Origin: AC-32 sp963704005 | Lineage (GTDB): Bacteria; Actinomycetota; Thermoleophilia; Gaiellales; Gaiellaceae | Direction of reading: 5' to 3' | Assembly: GCA_963704005.1 (NCBI GenBank) | Contig: CAVPGJ010000003.1 | Location: 68,331-132,330 of the forward strand | DNA length: 64,000 bases | In this document: piece after piece, positions 36,110-42,849 of the stretch | Numbering within the stretch: the stretch's first letter is position 1 | How the letters are laid out: each line of letters starts with the position of its first letter | The notes under the pieces: generated by a model | What the model was told of the DNA's origin: nothing | Database searches by the model: none | What the model saw: only the letters and a program-made list of their open reading frames with translations | Position numbers and translations under genes: made by a program

Positions 36110-37192
36110 TCAGCCGGCGATGTACACGGGCGTGCCGACCCCGACGCGGTCGTAGAGGTCGATCACATCCGGGATCAGCATGCGCACGCAGCCGTGCGAG
36201 ACGGCGTGCCCGATCGACCAGGTCTCGTCGGTGCCGTGGATCCCGGCGCCGTCGAAGATCCCGAGCCAGCGGGACTTGATCGGGTCGTCGGGCCCCGGCG
36301 GGATCACCTGCCCGGCCAGTGAGCCGGCCCAGGCGCTCAGGGGCACGTGCCAGGACGGGTCGATCGCCTTGTCCTGGACGTGGTAGAGCCCGGCGGGCGT
36401 CTCCAGCCCGACCTGCCCGACGGCGATCGGGTAGATGTGCTTGAGGCGCAGGTACTTGTAGAGCCGCAGCTTGAACGCGGCGCGATCGATGACGATGAAC
36501 GACGGGTAGCGCTGGCGCAGCTTGCGCGCGCTGACGTGAGCCGCGGCGAGGACGACCGGCACACGCAGGGTCCGCGGGGCGGACGGCGTCGAGAGCGTGC
36601 CGGCGATCTCGCGCCGTAGCTCGGCCGCCTCGAGCGTCATCCCGGGCTGGCTCTTGAAGACGGTCAAGCCCTTGGCGCTCGGCACGACTCTGGCGTTCCG
36701 GGGCGCGCGGTCGACCCGTCTCCGCAGCATCCGGATCGCCCGGTTGACAGTGCCGGCCGAGTAGCCGACCCGCGGTTGCAGGCTCGTCTTCACGTCCTCT
36801 CCGACCAGGTCGCGCCAGGCGCGGGCGACGAACCAGGAGTGCCGGCTCACGTGCAGAGCGCGCTCAACGACGGCCGAGTCGCTCTCGACCGAGAGGTTGA
36901 GCGCGCGCGGAGTGAGCACCAGCCGCCCGCCCGAATAGCGGAGCACGAGCCGATGCCTGAGCGGCGCGAGCCGTCGCGCGAGCCGGGCGCGGGCCTGCTG
37001 CGCGGTGAGGCCGCCGAGGTCGATCGTGCCGACGTGCACGCCGTTCGCGATCACGTCGTCGTGGCTGCGGTCGTAGGCGTAGGCGGCGCCGGTCCCGGCG
37101 CTCGCGACGACGAGCACGGCGAGGACCACGATCGCAACGCCTCCCGAGAGGAGGCTGCGGGCCCGGCCCCACGCGTCCTGAGCGGCGCGCAT
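36110..37192 (-). CDS. L,D-transpeptidase with VanW-type peptidoglycan-binding region
   Basis: 360 residues. The membrane helix is GGVAIVVLAVLVVASAGTGA near the N-terminus. Residues about 45-225 hold two PG_binding_4-like units (VIANGVHVGTIDLGGLTAQQ; KGLTVFKSQPGMTLEAAELR). The C-terminal YkuD domain has IHGTDETWSIGHAVSHGCVR, with the catalytic Cys and the His and Gly spaced as required. It is probably anchored outside and crosslinks the wall. ATG 37192 is eight bases after a TATAAG box, so the transcript is likely leaderless. Two adjacent L,D-transpeptidases suggest a 3-3-crosslinked wall. Confidence 0.92.
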   Translation of the reverse strand: MRAAQDAWGRARSLLSGGVAIVVLAVLVVASAGTGAAYAYDRSHDDVIANGVHVGTIDLGGLTAQQARARLARRLAPLRHRLVLRYSGGRLVLTPRALNLSVESDSAVVERALHVSRHSWFVARAWRDLVGEDVKTSLQPRVGYSAGTVNRAIRMLRRRVDRAPRNARVVPSAKGLTVFKSQPGMTLEAAELRREIAGTLSTPSAPRTLRVPVVLAAAHVSARKLRQRYPSFIVIDRAAFKLRLYKYLRLKHIYPIAVGQVGLETPAGLYHVQDKAIDPSWHVPLSAWAGSLAGQVIPPGPDDPIKSRWLGIFDGAGIHGTDETWSIGHAVSHGCVRMLIPDVIDLYDRVGVGTPVYIAG

Positions 37193-37200
37193 ACCCCTTG

Positions 37201-37229
37201 CTTATACCGTGAGCCGCGGCTTGCAAGAA
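37201..37229 (-). promoter_or_regulatory. Promoter for the VanW-type L,D-transpeptidase
   Basis: On the minus strand TTCTTG (-35, 37224-37229), a 17-base spacer and TATAAG (-10, 37201-37206) lie eight bases from ATG 37192. The spacing implies a leaderless or near-leaderless mRNA. Confidence 0.45.
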
Positions 37230-37230
37230 G

Positions 37231-37256
37231 GAGAAGGCCCCTTTCGGGGCCTTCTC
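37231..37256 (-). terminator. 11-bp perfect hairpin with GAAA loop
   Basis: On the minus strand GAGAAGGCCCC pairs with GGGGCCTTCTC around a GAAA tetraloop, followed by CTTCTT. It would end a minus-strand transcript coming from about 37440, just upstream of the transpeptidase promoter. On the plus strand the loop is TTTC and no T-run follows. Confidence 0.55.
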
Positions 37257-37440
37257 GTGACCTTCGGAGAGTCAGTGTCGTTTTCGTCCGCTCTCCCGGC
37301 TGAGGCCGTTGGCTGGGTTCTTCCTGTGGCCTTGCCGACTGAGCTTCGTCCTACTTGCGACCTGTGCTCTGAGCAACTCCCATCATCGCCGGGCCGCAGT
37401 GGGGCGCCATCGGTGCGTTCGCTGATCTACGCGAGTAGTT
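37257..37440 (-). other. Structured-looking non-coding stretch, candidate small RNA
   Basis: No convincing reading frame on either strand. On the minus strand it has several short helices: GGAGAG-N-CTCTCC around CGAAAACG near 37263-37294, TGCTCAGAGCA near 37366-37376, and CGGCCTCAGCCG near 37297-37308. It ends at the 11-bp hairpin at 37231-37256. I could not match it to 6S, 4.5S, RNase P, tmRNA or a riboswitch by eye. It may equally be an untranslated spacer. Confidence 0.25.
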
Positions 37441-37504
37441 CCCCGCAACCGAGGAGCGGCCGGCGCCGATGTCCAGGCAGGCCCGGCCTGGGAACCTCTG
37501 CTCG

Positions 37505-37747
37505 ATGCTTGCCGAACGAGAGACGACCGGGTTCCTGGTCGCGGATTCCGAGGGGCGCCGAGTCGGCCTCGTCGAAGGTCCCATGTACGGCGAGGCGCCG
37601 ACCCGGCCGGATGCCCTCGCCGTCCGCGCTCGAGGGCGCTACGGGCGCCACTTCATCGTCCCGGCCCGCGCGATCGAGGTGATCGACGACGATGCCGGCA
37701 CGATCGTGCTCCAGCTCGAGCGGCGCGACCTGCAAACCTTTCTTTAG
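37505..37747 (+). CDS. Small PRC-barrel-like protein
   Basis: 80 residues from ATG 37505 (MLAERETTGFLVADSEGRRV); an upstream ATG at 37469 adds 12 residues that look unconserved. The chain is a run of short beta strands (GRRVGLVEGPMYG, HFIVPARAIEVIDDDAGTIV) like PRC-barrel domains. No known partner. The stop is followed closely by the CoA-transferase start, whose AGGAG overlaps the end of this gene, so they may be co-transcribed. Confidence 0.6.
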   Translation: MLAERETTGFLVADSEGRRVGLVEGPMYGEAPTRPDALAVRARGRYGRHFIVPARAIEVIDDDAGTIVLQLERRDLQTFL

Positions 37748-37753
37748 GAGAGC

Positions 37754-38959
37754 TTGACGGACCCCGCCGACGAGCGAGGTTCCGCCAAACTCTCCAAGTT
37801 GCCCGCCTCCGGGATCCGCGTGCTCGACCTCTCCCGCGTTCTCGCGGGCCCGTACTGCACGATGCTGCTCTCGGATCTGGGCGCGGACGTCGTCAAGGTC
37901 GAGCGGCCGGGCGAGGGCGACGAGACGCGGGCCTGGGGGCCGCCCTCTGCCGGCGGCGAGGCCGCGTACTTCCTGGCCGTCAACCGCGGCAAGCGGAGCG
38001 TGGCGCTCGACCTCGCCCGGCCCGAGGGGCAGGAGGTGGTGCAGCGCCTCGCGCGTGCCGCCGACGTGGTGGTCGAGAACTTCCGGCCCGGAACGGCCGA
38101 GCGGCTCGGCGCCGGCTACGAGCAGCTGGCACGCGAGAACCCCGGGCTCGTCTACTGCTCGATCACCGGCTTCGGCAGCGACCGCGGCTCGCTCGGGCGG
38201 CCGGGGTACGACTTCGTCGTGCAGGCCGAAAGCGGCTTGATGGCGATCACGGGCGAGCCGGACGGAGAGCCGCTGAAGGTCGGCGTCGCCGTGGTCGACG
38301 TCCTCGCCGGCTACGCCGCGGCGACCGCGATCCTGGCCGCTCTCCTGGCCCGAGGGCAGACGGGCCGCGGCGACCGCATCGAGATCTCGCTGCTCGACAC
38401 CGCGCTCTCGGCGCTCGTGAACGTCGCCGAGTCTGCGCTGCTGACGGGCGACGAGCCGAGCCGCCTCGGCAACGCCCACCCGAACATCGTCCCCTACCAG
38501 ACGTTCGCCGCCGCGGACGGCGCCGTCGCGGTCGCGGCCGCCAACGACGGCCTCTACCAGCGTCTCTGCGAGGCGATCGAGCGGCCCGACCTCGCCGCCG
38601 ATGAGCGGTTCCGGACGAACCCGGGGAGGGTCGAGCACCGCGACGAGCTGGTGGCCGAGCTGGTGACGGTGTTCGCAGGGCGCTCGGCGGAGGAGTGGAT
38701 CGGACGGCTCGACGCTGCGGGCGTGCCTGCCGGGAAGGTGCGAGGCGTGCGCGAGGCGCTGGCGGAGGCGGAGATCGTGACCGTGGAGCACCCGACGATC
38801 GGCCCGCTTCCGCTCGTCGCGTCGCCGCTGGGCCTGCGCGGCGAGCGTCCGCCGCTACCCCCGCCGCTGCTCGGCCAGCACACGGGCGAGGTGCTCGCCG
38901 AGCTCGGCTATGGAGAGGAAGAGATCGCCACGCTCGAGCGCGGCGGCGTCGTGGCCTGA
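37754..38959 (+). CDS. Class III CoA-transferase (CaiB/BaiF family)
   Basis: Transfers CoA between carboxylic acids, or racemises 2-methylacyl-CoA in the related racemases. 401 residues. The N-terminal GIRVLDLSRVLAGPYCTMLL, VVKVERPGEGDETRAW and YFLAVNRGKRSVALDL are family signatures, and the catalytic Asp region is GRPGYDFVVQAESGLMAITG. The start is TTG 37754, just after AGGAG. CoA substrate unknown. The operon with the small PRC-like gene is uncertain. Confidence 0.92.
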   Translation: MTDPADERGSAKLSKLPASGIRVLDLSRVLAGPYCTMLLSDLGADVVKVERPGEGDETRAWGPPSAGGEAAYFLAVNRGKRSVALDLARPEGQEVVQRLARAADVVVENFRPGTAERLGAGYEQLARENPGLVYCSITGFGSDRGSLGRPGYDFVVQAESGLMAITGEPDGEPLKVGVAVVDVLAGYAAATAILAALLARGQTGRGDRIEISLLDTALSALVNVAESALLTGDEPSRLGNAHPNIVPYQTFAAADGAVAVAAANDGLYQRLCEAIERPDLAADERFRTNPGRVEHRDELVAELVTVFAGRSAEEWIGRLDAAGVPAGKVRGVREALAEAEIVTVEHPTIGPLPLVASPLGLRGERPPLPPPLLGQHTGEVLAELGYGEEEIATLERGGVVA

Positions 38960-39100
38960 CCGTGCGTCGAGTACCGGGCGTTCGTACGGGGCCCGCTCTT
39001 TGCGGGAAATTCGGCGCCGACCTCGCCCGTCGGCTAGTAGCCGGGCGGGAACCGGCGCGAGATAGTCTCCGCAGCCGCAATCAAGCAGGGGCAGGTTCGC

Positions 39101-39469
39101 TTGAATCCATTGCACGTCCTCCTCGTCACCGATGACCCGGGGCTCGTCACCGGGATGTCGGACGCGCTCTCCGACCACCCCGCGGTCGGACCCGTCGAGC
39201 TGCTCGAGCCCGGCGTTGCCTGGCCAGATGTGTCGCGCTCGCCCGACCTCGTCATTCTCGACTCCAGCGATCTGCCCGACGCGCGCGGGCGGCTCCCGGC
39301 CGACCGGTTCCCGGACTCGGTGATCCTGCGCGTGCGGGACGACGACCGCGGGCTCGACGTCGAGTCTCACCGTCTGCCCGGCGCGCACGGCTACATCCGC
39401 CGCGAGGATCTCGACACGGTCGCGCCGGTCGTTCTCGCGCTCGTTGCCCTCTCCGCAAGCCGAGGCTAG
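39101..39469 (+). CDS. Stand-alone degenerate receiver domain
   Basis: 122 residues, a CheY-like fold. VLLVTDDPGLVTGM has the acidic pair and DLVILDSSDLPDARG the phosphoacceptor Asp. The conserved Lys near the end is replaced (GYIRRED), so signal relay may be altered. No output domain. Start is TTG 39101, preceded by GGGGCAGG; TTG 39110 is an alternative. No kinase is adjacent; the three LuxR/CheY-type proteins between 39.1 and 42.4 kb may be related by duplication. Confidence 0.55.
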   Translation: MNPLHVLLVTDDPGLVTGMSDALSDHPAVGPVELLEPGVAWPDVSRSPDLVILDSSDLPDARGRLPADRFPDSVILRVRDDDRGLDVESHRLPGAHGYIRREDLDTVAPVVLALVALSASRG

Positions 39470-39493
39470 ACGCTGCGGGCCGGCTCGGCCCTT

Positions 39494-40498
39494 CTAGTGC
39501 CCGGGCGGCAGGAACAGCTTGTCGAAGGTGCCCTGGAGCGCGACGGGGCGCCCATTCTCGATCACGACGAGGTTTCCGGCTGCGCCCATGCGGGCCCAGA
39601 TGCGGGCCGCGCGAAAATGGAGCGTCGTCCCGGGACCGAGGGTCCCGGAATAGAGCACCGGGCCGGTGCCGGAGACGCGCCGAAGCTCGAGCCATGAGCC
39701 GGTCCCGCGGGCCTCGATGCGCAGGTCGACGAGCGCCTGCCGCGAGCGAGCTCGCACAGTTGCCGTGGTCGTGGCGCGCCTGGTCGAAGAGACCTTGCTG
39801 ACATGCCGGGCCTGCCCGGCCCCGATCGCCCCCTGCGGGGACGCGCTGCGGCCGGTGACGCTGTGACCACGGGTCGCCAGCACAAGCGCCAGGACGACGA
39901 GCGTCGCGCATGCCGCGGCGCCGGCGTAGACGAGTTTTCTCGGCCTGAATCCGCCGAAGCCCGGGCGTACCGGCGCGGCGGGGCTCTCGGGTTGCAGTGC
40001 CGGCACATCGGGCTGCGCGACCGGCGCGACGGGTTTCACGACCGGCACCTCGGGCTGCGCGACCGGCGCGACGGGTTTCACGACCGGCACCTCGGGCTGC
40101 GCGACCGGCACCTCGGGCTGCGCGACCGGCACCTCGGGTTGCACGACCGGCACCTCGGGTTGCACGACCGGCACGTGGCCGACGACCGCTGTGCCCTCGG
40201 GGACGGCGCGCACGAAGCTCGTTTCGTACCAGAGCCCTCTACCGGCCACCGGCTCCCAGCCCGCAGCCTGTAGCCGGGCCACGAGCTCGTCGTAGGCGGC
40301 TCGCGCGGCGGCCGTGTCGGGCGGAGGATCGGCCTTGCTCCAGCGGAAGGAACGCGACTCCAGCAGGCGGCCGCCGACTCTCGCGTAGAACGTCGAAGAG
40401 CGATAGCCCCGCCAGCGCTCGATCCGGCAAGTGGCCGGCTCGCCGATGGAGTAGCCCTCGGGCGCGCGGTCCGCCGGTTCGGGGGCCTGCGTCTGCAT
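39494..40498 (-). CDS. Single-pass membrane protein with a Pro-Val-Gln repeat and DUF4115/RodZ-like C-terminus
   Basis: 334 residues from ATG 40498. Residues 1-105 form a soluble domain (CRIERWRGYRSSTFYARVGG). Then comes a run of about nine heptads of the form VPVVQPE/VPVAQPE (with VPVVKPV variants), a membrane helix (LVYAGAAACATLVVLALVLA), and a beta-rich C-terminal domain (LRIEARGTGSWLELRR, YSGTLGPGTTLHFRA) resembling the RodZ C-terminal DUF4115. It could link a cytosolic partner to the wall. The repeats are short and identical at DNA level in places. Confidence 0.7.
   Translation of the reverse strand: MQTQAPEPADRAPEGYSIGEPATCRIERWRGYRSSTFYARVGGRLLESRSFRWSKADPPPDTAAARAAYDELVARLQAAGWEPVAGRGLWYETSFVRAVPEGTAVVGHVPVVQPEVPVVQPEVPVAQPEVPVAQPEVPVVKPVAPVAQPEVPVVKPVAPVAQPDVPALQPESPAAPVRPGFGGFRPRKLVYAGAAACATLVVLALVLATRGHSVTGRSASPQGAIGAGQARHVSKVSSTRRATTTATVRARSRQALVDLRIEARGTGSWLELRRVSGTGPVLYSGTLGPGTTLHFRAARIWARMGAAGNLVVIENGRPVALQGTFDKLFLPPGH
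39986..40174 (-). repeat. 21-bp tandem repeat encoding a Pro/Val/Gln heptad
   Basis: About nine units of 21 bp (plus-strand core GACCGGCACCTCGGGCTGCG and variants) lie within the RodZ-like gene. Units follow two types, the QPE type and the KPV type, in alternating order near the middle, as expected from unequal exchange. The unit length keeps the frame. Confidence 0.85.
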
Positions 40499-40582
40499 AC
40501 CGTTAGCGTACGCCGAGCCACGGGGCATGGACAGGTGCCCGACGAGGACTAGCCACTTGGCTAGGCGCCGCCCGCGGTTCCC

Positions 40583-40753
40583 TCAGTCCGGGCCGAACTC
40601 GCGCGCGGCGCACGCCGCACAGTAGGCGAACGTCTGCAACGGCTCGTCGGGGTCGACGTAGAGCCGCCAGCGCTCGCTTGGGTCGAGCCAGGTGCGCCTG
40701 CACTCTGTGCACGTGAGCGCCACCGAGACGAGCAGCTCCGCATTCTCCTCCAT
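40583..40753 (-). CDS. 56-residue zinc-ribbon protein
   Basis: ATG 40753 opens a 56-codon frame to TGA 40583. The product begins MEENAELLVSVALTCTECRR and has two CxxC pairs, TCTECRR and YCAACAARE, 27 residues apart, that can bind one zinc. In between are TWLDPSERWRLYVDPDEPL. It is a small soluble protein, probably regulatory, of unknown function. It lies between the RodZ-like gene and the dyad-rich upstream region of a LuxR-type regulator. Confidence 0.6.
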   Translation of the reverse strand: MEENAELLVSVALTCTECRRTWLDPSERWRLYVDPDEPLQTFAYCAACAAREFGPD

Positions 40754-40861
40754 GCATCCGTCTTCGGCAGGAAGACCCTCGAGTACTCCTGGCCGTTGGG
40801 TCAGGATCGTGTGAGGCCGCCAGGCCGGATGACAGGCGCATGTTTCTACCTCTCGGGCAAC

Positions 40862-40981
40862 TTATCCACTTCTCCACAGACCAGCGGAGGACGCTCGCTA
40901 TCCACAAGGGCGGCACAGTTTTTTCGCTTGGCAGGATTGAATCCGTGCCAAAAATGTGATAGAAAAAGCGAGATTTCCACA
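40862..40981. promoter_or_regulatory. A+T-rich regulatory stretch with DnaA-box-like sites and a 24-bp dyad
   Basis: Sites resembling TTATCCACA occur at 40862-40870 (TTATCCACT), 40871-40879 (TCTCCACAG), 40898-40906 (CTATCCACA) and 40973-40981 (ATTTCCACA). Between the last two, TTGGCAGGATT (40928-40938) pairs with AATCCgTGCCAA (40940-40951) around one G with a single bulged base. It sits just upstream of a LuxR-type regulator gene and is markedly A+T-richer than the neighbourhood. Confidence 0.4.
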
Positions 40982-40987
40982 CTTTTG

Positions 40988-41710
40988 TTGTGGTTCGAAA
41001 GGGGAGGGGGAGTCACGGGCGAAACGGCCTCAGCGAGGACCGCGGTCATCTTCGACCGGTATCCACTGGTTCTCCGCGCAATGGAGACGCATCTTCGCGC
41101 CGCCGGGGTGAACGTCGTCGCCCGGGCGGCAGCTCCCGAGCGGGCGCTGGCGCTCGTCGTCGAGCACGAGCCCGACCTGTTCGTCGCAGGCATCTCGACA
41201 CCTGCCGGCTCGATGGACGGGGTCGAATTGCTATGGCAGGCTCATGAGGTGTGCCCGTCCGTCAAGGTGATCGGGTTCGCGGACGGGCCGGACGACAACC
41301 GTGTCGAAGAGGCGCTGGCGGCAGGAGCCTCCGCGTTCCTGAGCAAGAGAGCCCGCGCGGTTGACGTCGCCTTCGCGGTCCGTCAGGCGTATGAGCCCTC
41401 GATCCACCTTGCGAGAGCCCGAGAAGAGCAGCAGCGGTCGCCAGAGGTGGAGCTGCTGACCGAGCGCGAGGCGGAGGTCCTCGGGCTCGTCGCCGAGGGC
41501 CACTCGAACCTCGAGCTCGCCGGGATGCTCGAGATCGCGCACCAGACGGTCAAGTTTCACCTCTCGAACATCTACCGGAAGCTCGACGTCGAGAACCGGA
41601 CGCAGGCAGCGCGGCGCGCACAGCTCCTGAACCTGCCGCCCCGCGAGCCGCATGCCACGCGGCCGGAAACCCGCGAGCGCTCGGCTTCGGGCGCCTCGGC
41701 CGGGCCGTAA
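40988..41710 (+). CDS. LuxR-type response regulator with Gly at the phosphorylation site
   Basis: A two-domain regulator of about 240 residues. The receiver (TAVIFDRYPLVLRAMETHLR) keeps the acidic residue and the late Lys (SAFLSKRA), but the expected phosphoacceptor Asp is Gly (DLFVAGISTPAG, codon 41189-41191), so it is likely not phosphorylated. The HTH is LLTEREAEVLGLVAEGHSNL with HQTVKFHLSNIYRKLDVENR. The start is uncertain: no ATG or GTG matches where the domain begins, and TTG 40985/40988 are the nearest. A homologous regulator is read convergently at 41720. Confidence 0.75.
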   Translation: MWFERGGGVTGETASARTAVIFDRYPLVLRAMETHLRAAGVNVVARAAAPERALALVVEHEPDLFVAGISTPAGSMDGVELLWQAHEVCPSVKVIGFADGPDDNRVEEALAAGASAFLSKRARAVDVAFAVRQAYEPSIHLARAREEQQRSPEVELLTEREAEVLGLVAEGHSNLELAGMLEIAHQTVKFHLSNIYRKLDVENRTQAARRAQLLNLPPREPHATRPETRERSASGASAGP

Positions 41711-41719
41711 CCGCGGAAG

Positions 41720-42391
41720 TCAGGCTGCCGAGGTCGCCGGTTCCGGCGCCGGCTCAGCGTCGAGCAGGCCGTGGGCGTGCGCCCAGCGGCTCGCCTGCGT
41801 GCGGTTTGTGACGTCGAGCTTCCTGAAGATGTTCGCCAGGTGGAACTTCACCGTCTGCTCGGTGACCCAGAGCCGGCGCGCCACGTCGCCGTTCGTGCCG
41901 CCTTCGGCCACGAGGCAAAGGATCTCCCGCTCGCGCCGCGTCAGGCCGACATCCTCGGCTTCGCTCGTCTTCCCGACCTGGGCCGGTGCCCGTCCGTTCG
42001 CGAGGTAGAGCGACGGCGAGAAGACCTGGCGGAAGGCCGAGGCCAGATCGTCGGGGAGTGCACGCTTCAGGACGTACGCTGCGGCGCCGGCCCCGAAGGC
42101 TGCGTCAATCTTCTGCTGATCGTCCGACGCCGAAACTGCGATGGCCTTCAGTGCCGGCACGCGCGAGAGCGCCTCGCGCAGACAGGTCAGGCCGTCGGGC
42201 GCAGAACCGTTCGTCTCGGTGTCGAGGACGAACAGGCTTGGCTCGTGCTCGGAGACGAGCTCCAGTGCGTCCGAGGGGCGAGTCGCCCGACCCACAGTGG
42301 TGAATCCCACCTTGTCCAGGATCCGCTCCAGCGCTTCGAGCCAGAGCGGCTGCTCGTCCAGAAGGACAGCAGTTGCATTCTTGTCGTCCAT
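41720..42391 (-). CDS. LuxR-type response regulator with intact receiver
   Basis: 223 residues from ATG 42391 (MDDKNATAVLLDEQPLWLEA). It is a paralogue of the convergent regulator at 40988, but with acidic pair LLDEQP, phosphoacceptor Asp in LFVLDTETNG and Lys in AAYVLKRA all present. The C-terminal HTH is GLTRREREILCLVAEGGTNG plus EQTVKFHLANIFRKLDVTNR. The start is near a (CTTT)4 run on the plus strand that reads AAAG on the coding strand and reaches the ribosome-site region. Upstream is a GTGCA...TGCAC dyad. No kinase is adjacent. Confidence 0.88.
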   Translation of the reverse strand: MDDKNATAVLLDEQPLWLEALERILDKVGFTTVGRATRPSDALELVSEHEPSLFVLDTETNGSAPDGLTCLREALSRVPALKAIAVSASDDQQKIDAAFGAGAAAYVLKRALPDDLASAFRQVFSPSLYLANGRAPAQVGKTSEAEDVGLTRREREILCLVAEGGTNGDVARRLWVTEQTVKFHLANIFRKLDVTNRTQASRWAHAHGLLDAEPAPEPATSAA

Positions 42392-42403
42392 CGAAAGGGC
42401 CGC

Positions 42404-42419
42404 CTTTCTTTCTTTCTTT
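42404..42419 (-). repeat. Four-unit AAAG tetranucleotide run upstream of a regulator start
   Basis: (CTTT)4 on the plus strand, read as AAAG on the coding strand, 13-28 bases upstream of ATG 42391. It lies in the ribosome-site region. Change in unit number could alter translation of the regulator; whether it varies is unknown. Confidence 0.6.
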
Positions 42420-42435
42420 GGTTCGCCGCAAAAAC

Positions 42436-42454
42436 GTGCATACAAAACTTGCAC
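42436..42454. promoter_or_regulatory. GTGCA-N9-TGCAC dyad, possible operator
   Basis: GTGCA (42436-42440) and TGCAC (42450-42454) flank an A+T-rich 9-base core upstream of the regulator at 41720-42391. A symmetric binding site is possible. The stretch from here to 42849 (about 400 bp) contains no gene I can support. Confidence 0.35.
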
Positions 42455-42849
42455 CTTTCTCACCGATCCGTCCATGGGCCGACCGGCCCTGATCCGCCTG
42501 GCCGGGTGGCCAGTCCGCAGGCCGGCACGGGCCGCGCAAGCGGCGGATCTGGCCGGGGCGCCCGGAAAGCGGCCACCGGGCGCTCCGGCCACGGGCGCCG
42601 CCGCGTCAAGGGGGTGGCGACGCCTCCGACGAGAGCCCGGTTGGAGGGTTTCTCGCGGATTCGCTGGAACGACTTTCAGTTCTAGTGCAGCGCGCGAGGG
42701 CGTTCAACGCTGCGGAGGGCTAGGGTCGGGCGTTGCGTGGGCATCGGGCGGCCGCGGCGCCCGCACTGCGCGGCGCCCTGCACCTTCGACGGGCGAAACG
42801 CAGCGCGCAGGGGTCGACTCCCTAGGCCAACGGCAGCCGTCGGCTGCAC
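42455..42849. other. Intergenic region without a supported gene
   Basis: A G+C-rich spacer between the regulator start and the L-2-hydroxyglutarate dehydrogenase stop. Frames that cross it are arginine-rich shadow frames. No clear hairpin terminator or promoter was seen except the dyad at its left edge. Confidence 0.5.

Noticed and set aside
39986..40174. CRISPR array
   Set aside because: The units are in frame, coding and contiguous with no unique spacers.
40862..40981. Replication origin (DnaA boxes)
   Set aside because: The boxes are imperfect and no dnaA, dnaN, gyrB, parAB or rpmH lies nearby.
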